Below, one piece after another: positions 60,201-64,000 of a stretch of DNA of 64,000 bases. Source of the stretch: Phylloscopus collybita (taxonomy: Eukaryota; Chordata; Aves; Passeriformes; Phylloscopidae); NCBI GenBank assembly GCA_027886175.1, contig JAJNNQ010000009.1, forward strand, positions 24,045,501 through 24,109,500, written 5' to 3'. Below the pieces are notes generated by a model. That model saw only the letters and a list, made by a program, of their open reading frames with translations, ran no database searches and was not told where the DNA came from. Numbering within the stretch: position 1 is the stretch's first letter; each line of letters opens with the position of its first letter. A program made the position numbers and the translations under genes.

Positions 60201-60503
60201 CAAGAGACTGGCATGGCTGAGTAGGGGAACTCAGTTTGGAATAATTTCCACTGTTTAAATATTGCTGTTTAAAGAGGAGGTATGAAAAAAAACAAACACC
60301 AGTGACTTTGGGAACCCATTTAAATCTTTTATTTGCTATGATATATATAGGAGATACCTTCTACATCATCATCTGGTGTTAGACAAGTTTGGTTGTCCAA
60401 GTTCTCATCTGGAAACTGAGTGCAGTCTGTATCTTCTGGCCACTGCAGACCTACAATCCCAAGCACAGCCTCACAGCGTTCCTTAGACTGTACACATAAT
60501 GTC
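27040..60503 (-). CDS. CORIN: CORIN, atrial natriuretic peptide-converting serine protease (11 3' exons, N-terminus outside window)
   Basis: Corin is a type II transmembrane serine protease that cleaves pro-ANP (and pro-BNP) on cardiomyocytes and also acts in decidua and kidney. Seen here on the minus strand: 60503-60358, 59654-59547, 55333-55220, 52753-52643, 51938-51809, 39836-39714, 34421-34372, 32903-32729, 29598-29327, 27832-27699, 27222-27040. All are GT-AG and phase-consistent, giving 514 residues plus TAA. Domain order: end of Frizzled-2, LDLRa 6-8, SRCR, activation site R273|ILGG, and the protease with H315, D364 and S457 (window numbering). The cytoplasmic tail, membrane anchor, Frizzled-1, LDLRa 1-5 and most of Frizzled-2 lie beyond 64000. 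The match to mammalian corin, including the C-terminal TFLLN, is from memory. Confidence 0.95.
27699..27832 (-). CDS. CORIN: CORIN exon (protease, [12 protein letters not shown])
   Basis: 134 bp encoding [45 protein letters not shown]. The Asp in VDSCM is the S1 specificity residue expected for an Arg/Lys-cleaving protease. The acceptor is CTGTTTTCCAG; the donor is ATG|GTAAGC. Confidence 0.94.
29327..29598 (-). CDS. CORIN: CORIN exon (catalytic Asp)
   Basis: 272 bp, one base in and one base out. It encodes [91 protein letters not shown]364 in DYDISIVEL is the catalytic aspartate. The acceptor is preceded by an unusually long, almost pure T run (plus-strand A-rich 29605-29648). The donor is A|GTAAGA. 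Confidence 0.95.
31031..31150 (+). repeat. 60-bp tandem duplication, near-perfect
   Basis: Two adjacent 60-bp copies (31031-31090 and 31091-31150), beginning AGAACCCTTTAAAATCTC, differ at one interior base (31074 C versus 31134 A) and in the last base of the unit. The high identity implies a recent event. Confidence 0.95.
32700..33030. other. Intragenic CpG-rich patch around CORIN activation exon
   Basis: CpG dinucleotides are dense over the exon at 32729-32903 and the ~120 bp beyond its acceptor (GCGGGCGGCGGGGCGGCGG-like), whereas flanking intron is AT-rich and CpG-poor. By eye it looks like a small CpG island; formal criteria were not computed. Confidence 0.55.
32729..32903 (-). CDS. CORIN: CORIN exon (activation site and catalytic His)
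   Basis: 175 bp encoding [58 protein letters not shown]. The zymogen cleavage site is R273|ILGG, and the first Cys forms the disulfide tether to the protease chain. H315 in TVAHC is the catalytic histidine. The exon lies in a local CpG-rich patch unlike the surrounding AT-rich intron. The acceptor is CTGTTCCCGCAG; the donor is GG|GTGAGT. Confidence 0.95.
32904..34371 (-). other. CORIN intron, nothing recognised beyond CpG-rich start
   Basis: 1.47 kb between the protease exon and the SRCR micro-exon. Apart from the CpG-rich edge there is no named element. Confidence 0.55.
34372..34421 (-). CDS. CORIN: CORIN micro-exon (end of SRCR domain)
   Basis: Only 50 bp: one base plus 16 codons plus one base. 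It encodes [16 protein letters not shown], which closes the SRCR domain and matches mammalian QSCESRSKISLLCTK (from memory). The acceptor is TCAATATTTAG, with a poor pyrimidine tract; the donor is GAAG|GTAAGA. The phase joins both neighbours (Gly and Glu split codons). Confidence 0.88.
34585..34637 (+). repeat. 27-bp period tandem duplication
   Basis: GTTTCCAGCATCTGCCTGAA plus GATAAT occurs twice (34585-34610 and 34612-34637), identical over 26 bases. It lies about 165 bp from the acceptor of the SRCR micro-exon. Confidence 0.95.
35685..36129 (+). repeat. 5' LTR of the provirus
   Basis: 445 bp, TG...CA. A possible TATA-like box GATAAAAG lies at about 35794-35801. It differs from the 3' LTR by roughly 15 substitutions and two 6-bp gaps by eye, many of them CpG/TpG changes. 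Confidence 0.9.
36132..36149 (+). promoter_or_regulatory. Primer binding site, tRNA-Trp type
   Basis: TGGTGACCCCGATGTGAT starts two bases after the 5' LTR. It matches the tRNA-Trp primer site of avian alpharetroviruses (from memory) at 17 of 18 positions; the one change is consistent with CpG decay. Confidence 0.75.
36176..36217 (+). repeat. Short tandem duplication in the provirus leader
   Basis: AACTATATACTGATACAACA is present twice (36176-36195 and 36198-36217) just after the primer site. Confidence 0.9.
36960..37290 (+). mobile_element. LTR-like segment inside the provirus interior
   Basis: GC-rich sequence with CCCACCCCAGAATTG, a polyadenylation signal AATAAA at 37102-37107, and a downstream U5-like stretch. 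This is the R/U5 layout of an LTR unrelated to the flanking pair. The boundaries are uncertain. It could be a nested or captured retroviral LTR. Confidence 0.45.
37310..37505 (+). repeat. A/G-rich low-complexity tract in the provirus
   Basis: Nearly pure purine plus-strand sequence (GAGAGAAGAGAAAAGG-like and AAATAGAAAAAAT). The Lys/Glu-rich open frame 37436-37633 is a by-product of this composition. Confidence 0.75.
37661..37678 (+). other. Polypurine tract before the 3' LTR
   Basis: Reads TGAAAAGAAATGGGGAAT immediately before the 3' LTR TGTGGGG. It is a purine-rich plus-strand priming site interrupted by single T bases. Confidence 0.6.
37679..38135 (+). repeat. 3' LTR of the provirus
   Basis: 457 bp, TG...CA, aligning end to end with the 5' LTR. 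It carries two six-base insertions relative to it (GGAGTC-like near 37818 and ACAGAG near 37976). Confidence 0.9.
39714..39836 (-). CDS. CORIN: CORIN exon (SRCR domain, middle part)
   Basis: 123 bp, one base in and two bases out. It encodes [50 protein letters not shown] and [10 protein letters not shown] align with mammalian corin WLTLHSNW and TTLHELLVNG (from memory), while the first third is divergent. The acceptor is TTTGTTTCAG; the donor is ATGG|GTAAGT. It is separated from the previous exon by about 12 kb of intron carrying most of the repeats. Confidence 0.88.
42340..42760 (+). mobile_element. Probable solo LTR or LTR fragment, C/T-rich
   Basis: A compositional break: GC-rich, C/T-rich sequence with CCCTTTTAAGCTGAGG as a TATA-like element, followed by CTCTTGCTCTTGGGCCTCTTG and C-rich runs. 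This resembles LTR U3/R architecture. The boundaries, family and target duplication could not be defined. Confidence 0.35.
42980..43390 (+). mobile_element. CR1 LINE fragment (3' portion)
   Basis: The text follows the CR1 3' end pattern (TTGAGGGTACTGAACTTG, GAAGCAGCCCTGGAACAG, AGTGGGAGAAGGACTAGATG, ending ATTTTATGATTC) with substantial divergence. Confidence 0.65.
43512..43580 (-). mobile_element. CR1 LINE 3'-end fragment
   Basis: GAATCACAGAATCACAGAAA followed by TTAGGTTGGAAAGAGCTCCCAGATCATC-like sequence is the reverse complement of a CR1 tail. It is inverted relative to the fragment just upstream. Confidence 0.8.
46884..47458 (+). mobile_element. Solo LTR, avian ERVL-type
   Basis: Begins TGCTGGTTTTGGCTGAGATA and ends AAACCTCAACA. 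The interior agrees, from memory, with a common avian class III ERV LTR: GTGCTGAAAACACTGTTGATAA, GGGGGTGCACAAG, AGTGATGGCATTTGTCT, GTGGTGAATGAATTCCTTGTT. ATTAAA at 47337-47342 is the expected polyadenylation signal of the R region. No partner LTR or internal region is present. A clear target duplication was not seen, so its ends may be eroded. Confidence 0.75.
48290..48470 (-). mobile_element. CR1 LINE fragment
   Basis: AGGTTGCTCAGAGTCCTATCC, TTTCCAGGAATGGGGTGTCTA and TCTGGGTAACCTGCTCCAGT are diverged forms of the CR1 3' region in reverse orientation. Confidence 0.8.
48749..48850 (-). mobile_element. CR1 LINE 3'-end fragment
   Basis: AATCACAGAATGGTTGGACT then GGAAGAGACCTCTGGAAGTCA is the CR1 tail in reverse orientation. 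It is separate from the fragment at 48290-48470. Confidence 0.75.
50060..50215 (+). repeat. CTAGAACC-type repeat block, left
   Basis: Degenerate units such as CCTCTAGAACCCGATCTGG and ACCTAGAACC repeated through the segment. It grades at its right edge directly into the ACCGGAAGT array. Confidence 0.9.
50800..50990 (+). repeat. CTAGAACC-type repeat block, right
   Basis: The same unit family as the left block. It is introduced by the same junction text (GGAAGTCCCAGACAGC followed by CTTTAGAACCTCTAGAACCC), which also occurs at about 50043-50088. Confidence 0.9.
51051..51099 (+). promoter_or_regulatory. Possible transcription-factor site cluster between the arrays
   Basis: Non-repeat island with ATGACGCAAT (51051-51060, C/EBP-ATF-like), ATGCAAAT (51084-51091, exact octamer) and ATTGCACAAT (51090-51099, C/EBP-like near-palindrome) within 49 bp. 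These are motif matches only. Confidence 0.3.
51809..51938 (-). CDS. CORIN: CORIN exon (SRCR domain, first part)
   Basis: 130 bp encoding [44 protein letters not shown], matching the start of the corin scavenger-receptor domain (HVCADxWQExLSQLACxQMGLG). The acceptor TTTTCCTTTCCAG is strong; the donor is GG|GTAAGG. The composite minisatellite lies about 0.5 kb downstream of this donor in the transcript direction. Confidence 0.92.
52643..52753 (-). CDS. CORIN: CORIN exon (LDL-receptor class A repeat 8)
   Basis: 111 bp encoding [36 protein letters not shown], the last LDLRa module before the scavenger-receptor domain. All six cysteines and the [13 protein letters not shown] cluster are present. 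The acceptor is TGTCTTTGCAG; the donor is TGTG|GTAAGT. The coding frame differs from the longest open frame over this stretch. Confidence 0.93.
54930..54995 (+). repeat. Purine-rich low-complexity tract
   Basis: AAGGAGGGAGAAGGAGGGAG followed by A-rich sequence; almost no pyrimidine on the plus strand. Confidence 0.7.
55220..55333 (-). CDS. CORIN: CORIN exon (LDL-receptor class A repeat 7)
   Basis: 114 bp encoding [38 protein letters not shown], a complete LDLRa module with six cysteines and an acidic calcium site ([13 protein letters not shown]). The acceptor is TCTGCCTCCAG; the donor is TGCT|GTAAGG. The split Ser codon joins to the next exon. Confidence 0.93.
55334..59546 (-). other. CORIN intron, 4.2 kb
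   Basis: AT-rich intron. The only notable sequence is a purine-rich run (GGAAAGGAAAGAGGAAAGAGG-like) at about 58365-58410. No exon was recognised. Confidence 0.55.
59547..59654 (-). CDS. CORIN: CORIN exon (LDL-receptor class A repeat 6)
   Basis: 108 bp encoding one complete LDLRa module: [36 protein letters not shown]. The six cysteines and the CDGxADCxDxSDE calcium-binding acidic cluster are intact. The acceptor is TGTCATTGCCAG; the donor is TGTG|GTAAAT. Confidence 0.94.
59655..60357 (-). other. CORIN intron, nothing recognised
   Basis: 0.7 kb between LDLRa 6 and the Frizzled-2 exon. Nothing further was identified. Confidence 0.55.
60358..60503 (-). CDS. CORIN: CORIN exon (end of Frizzled-2 domain)
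   Basis: 146 bp, entered with one base and left with one base. It encodes [49 protein letters not shown]. The [25 protein letters not shown] block is the last part of the second cysteine-rich Frizzled domain. The acceptor is TGTCTCCTCAG; the donor is GAAG|GTATCT. A partial copy lies in the preceding intron at 61031-61078. No earlier CORIN exon was found between here and 64000. Confidence 0.92.
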
Positions 60504-61030
60504 CTGAGGAGACAAAGCAGAATTGCACCAAGGAACTGAATGAATGGCTTAGAAATTCACAGATACTGGAAGTTAATAATTCTAGCCAAGGTTAAAGATG
60601 AAGATCAAGAAAAAAAGATCAGTTAAACAGATGTTTTAATAGGGAAAAACATACATGTATTAAAGAATGCTATGGTTGAAACATTATTTTAAGTTACTGT
60701 TCTGCAGTTATGTTATAAATAGGTTAATAACCAAAGATAACTGCTTATAGACATGCTCTCCTCTGTAAGGGATGGCAGAGAACTCTTTTTAAGAAGCACT
60801 AACTGCTCTCCTTCAGGGAAAAAAAAAACCAAACGCATTTTGTCCTAGTGAAATGCTACCTCTTCTGATTATGCTACCTCAGAAACCACGTGGTTTCAGA
60901 AGGACAAAATATTTAAGCCTGCAAACAAAAGAGTGAAGAGCTCCCCAGGGAATTCAATAAAATTGTAACTTTATGAAAAGCAAAGTCAGACTAACCCAGT
61001 CTTGAAGCTGTTGTCAGTTACAGCAACAGA

Positions 61031-61078
61031 ATACTTTCTACATCTTCATCTGGTGTTAGACAAGTTTGGTTGGTCAAA
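61031..61078 (-). pseudogene. Partial duplicate of the CORIN Frizzled-2 end exon
   Basis: About 47 bases match the 3' end of the exon at 60358-60503 together with its donor region, with about four differences. On the minus strand it would read [15 protein letters not shown] where the real exon reads [15 protein letters not shown], and the GT of the donor is kept (GAAA|GTATTC). Upstream similarity fades. No good pyrimidine tract or acceptor is apparent, so it is probably not spliced in. Confidence 0.7.
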
Positions 61079-62940
61079 TCAGAAAAAGGCACGAATATAA
61101 TCCTTCTGCAGTATTTTTTTGACCATATAAAAGATGGGACTCACTGCAAAATTTTTTCAATCTATTGTGATTGAAAATCATCCATCATGTCTCTCAAAAT
61201 ACCCTCTGTCAAATGCCTCAAAATCACAGAGAGAAAATGCGAAGAAAAATCCCCTAATGTTTGAAATGTTTAACCACTACATTTGTCTGGGATCCTAGCT
61301 TGAGGTTGAAAAATATTCAACTAAAGGATCCCACTATTTTTTTTTTTTTCTTTCACGTCACTTTTAGTTTGCCTTTATGTAATTTGATTCATATTACATC
61401 TTCATAGAGACACTCGTTTCATGGAAGGCATTTTATTCCACTTATTTTCCTTTGACCTTTTGATGAATGGAATTTGTTTATTTTCTTGCAATTAGCTTTG
61501 GAAAATGCCGTGACCAAAATCAACAAAACAAATCCATATTGGATTAATTATTTTATGCTCTTTTAGGAAAATAATACAGTATTAATCCACCCAAATTTAA
61601 TTTTGTTTTGAGGAATTAGATGAAGAGTCAAAGTTTTTCCACACCAAACAATTCACCACTGAGTTGAACAACCAGACAGAAAGCATTGATGTCAGTCAAC
61701 CATGTTACAGACTCTCTCTTTCCTTTTAGGTTTTCCTCAGTGTCAAAAAGGCTGACTGACACCACTTTATAACCTCAGATTTCTGAATGCCAGAATTTTT
61801 GTTTTCCAATGACAAAAAACAAAACCCACAACAAAAATATGATAATATAGCAGAGACATCTAAGCCACTTCTGTCCAGTGTTCTCTGCACACTCAGATCT
61901 TTGGTCTAAGCTGACCTTTTCCAAACTATTATAACCCATGTAGTTGTCTGTAGTTAAAGAATTAGAATCTATTTATCTACTTCAAAGTAGGCCTGGACTA
62001 GTATTATCAATGCCTTATCAGAGATGAAGAATAATGTTCAGAAATTGAAAACATACTTGATATATCAATGAACGTTATAAATACCAGTAAGTTCAGTTCT
62101 TTCCAAAAAATCTCTTTCCTATGCTCTTTACTTTGAATAAAACTGAATGAAGACTGTTACAGCTAAAAAACAAAGCATGACACCCAAACTAACATAAAGA
62201 CAACAAAAAGCCTTGCAAAGCAGGGACAGCTGTTTTATACAGGGGGAGTAGAATTAAAATAATTTAGTTACACCACCTAGACTGAGAAAACAGATCCATA
62301 TGCCTGTATTAAAAAATCTAATGCATCTCTCGTAAGTTATAATAGATCCAGAATTATAACATTAATGTGCAATTCATGGTTGGAAAGTACACTTTGACTA
62401 AAAAGGCATAACACTGAAAAACTGCATTGGCTAAGTTCAGTTTCATATTTACAAGAAAAGACAGGTAAAATAATACATATATCCTGTTAACCTCAAGTAA
62501 TCGCTGATCTATTTGAATAAGAGGGCAGTTATTTTGAAAGCAGAAGATTCTCAGAATATAATTTCTGTGATGACAATGTAACATTTTCTCGGAGCTTCAA
62601 ATTGTAAAGTGGATTTACATTTATTTGGAAATATCATGTAAATGTATGCACTTCCATGTATATAGAAATTTATTTAATTTTTGTTGGTATGAGGTTATTT
62701 TGTTTTCATTTCTAAAACATTTGTAGGTTTTTATATTATATGAGTATCTGAAATTCTTCCTAAAATGTTATTAAGAAGATGCTACAGACCTAGTGGGACC
62801 TTCAAAGGTACCCCTTCCTGATAAAAACACTTTTTATCTGTGACCTAACGTAAGAGTGAAACCTAAAAACTATTATATAAGTAGAGCGATTTAAAGTTTT
62901 ATGTTGTATATTCAGTTTGGTCTAAATTTGATATTACCCT

Positions 62941-63010
62941 GTTTTGAGCAGGAAGCTGGACCAGATGATTTCCAGAGGTTCCTATCAAATGAAATTGTTC
63001 TGTGCTTTCT
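62941..63010 (+). mobile_element. CR1 LINE 3'-end fragment
   Basis: GAGCAGGAAGCTGGACCAGA then TGATTTCCAGAGGTTCCTATCAAA-like text follows the CR1 3' pattern. Confidence 0.65.
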
Positions 63011-64000
63011 ATAAAGTTCCCCTTCATCTGTTTAATACTTTAAATTTGAAGACTATTCAACTGTATCATGACACTTCCCAAAATCTGTTAGCTAGGTATG
63101 ATGGCAAAGAGCCTATAATTTAACTTATGTCCCTCTAAACTAGAATAAGTCATTCCAATTTTTATTTATTATACTGCTTTCTTTAAAAAAAAAAACAACA
63201 AACCAACACCTTGATTTTTGAACTGGCAAGCCTGACACAGAGCTTACACAAGCCCCTCTGTAACTTTGAAGCTATCCTGTATGCAATATTTTTTTTCCCA
63301 TTAGGTTCCTATGTGAGAATTTAACAGTATATTCATAAACTTCCTTGTGGTTCATTCTTACCTTGCACTAAGAAGCACCTCACTAGACAAAGAAATGTTA
63401 TCTGTTTGCAACAGTATCACAAGATAAGAAATTTTAGGCTGTGTACTGCAACTTTTGATGCACTTTTCTTTCAAACAGAAGATGTTAATCGATCAATACT
63501 GTCAAGGCAGGCCCAACAAAAGAGGCAGAAATACAGAATGAGAGGGCTCTAGCAGCCAGTAGGTCAAAAAGCTCTGCCTGTTAGTCAAGTTTATTAGATC
63601 TCCTAATCTGCAACAACTGCTGCTAAGAAAGCCATGAGATCTAAAGAACATAGTCTCTGTCAAACAAATACAGGCATAACTTGAAAAAGCAGAGTAATGT
63701 CACTCAATGAGGATGGTTACTCTGACAAGCAGAAAACCTAAGTGAGCCTGCAATTCCAAATGATGTGGCACTCCTAACTTAGAAAGGTAAACATTCATTA
63801 AAATCTCAGGATTTGTTGAGCATTTGGATAGGGCTTTGTTTCAAGTAATGTACTAATGCAAGGAACTATTACAAAATGCTGATGTTACAAATGAAATTAA
63901 TTGATTCCATGTTTAAACATCCTTTATAGTGGCACAATTCTAATCAAACACACAGAAATGGAAAATACTTCATACAAAGCTCACTGCACCCTTCTTGTCA

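Larger units (their letters stand above)
60504..64000 (-). other. CORIN intron (partial)
   Basis: At least 3.5 kb of intron extending out of the window. It contains the partial exon copy at 61031-61078 and a CR1 tail at about 62941-63010. No further exon was found. Confidence 0.6.

Overview
This window is vertebrate nuclear DNA, most likely from a bird. It is AT-rich with long introns and GT-AG splice sites. CR1 LINE tails and LTR elements of avian type are scattered through it, one provirus has a tRNA-Trp-type primer binding site, and the two genes match vertebrate families at high identity. There are no prokaryotic features. A passerine is plausible from the LTR load, but the sequence does not prove it.

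Two genes converge here. On the + strand, positions 1 to about 21,000 hold the 3' two-thirds of ATP10D, a class 5 P4-ATPase (phospholipid flippase). Fourteen consecutive coding exons (3180-19610) encode about 965 residues, from just after the phosphorylation-site exon to the stop codon; the N-terminal part lies upstream of the window. On the - strand, positions 27,040 to beyond 64,000 hold the 3' half of CORIN, the transmembrane serine protease that activates pro-natriuretic peptides. Eleven exons (60503 down to 27040) encode 514 residues: the end of the second Frizzled domain, LDL-receptor class A repeats 6-8, a scavenger-receptor domain split over three exons, and a complete trypsin-like domain with its His/Asp/Ser triad. 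All splice phases agree across both gene models. The order ATP10D(+)/CORIN(-) is the tail-to-tail arrangement known from other vertebrates, and it supports calling the flippase ATP10D rather than ATP10A.

The roughly 7.4 kb between the two stop codons holds the two 3'UTRs and non-coding sequence. The CORIN introns carry most of the accessory material. This includes a complete but coding-defective LTR provirus (35679-38141), a solo ERVL-type LTR (46884-47458), another LTR-like block near 42.4 kb, and several CR1 fragments. There are also two small recent tandem duplications and a decayed partial copy of a CORIN exon at 61031-61078.

The most unusual object is a composite GC-rich minisatellite at about 50037-51310, roughly 0.5 kb from a CORIN SRCR exon. 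It contains about 35 exact CCGGAAGT cores (the ETS/GABP binding consensus), all on the same strand. They are bracketed by a second repeat family (CTAGAACC type) and interrupted by a short unique island with octamer-like and C/EBP-like sites. The window contains internal parts of both genes, so neither canonical promoter is present.
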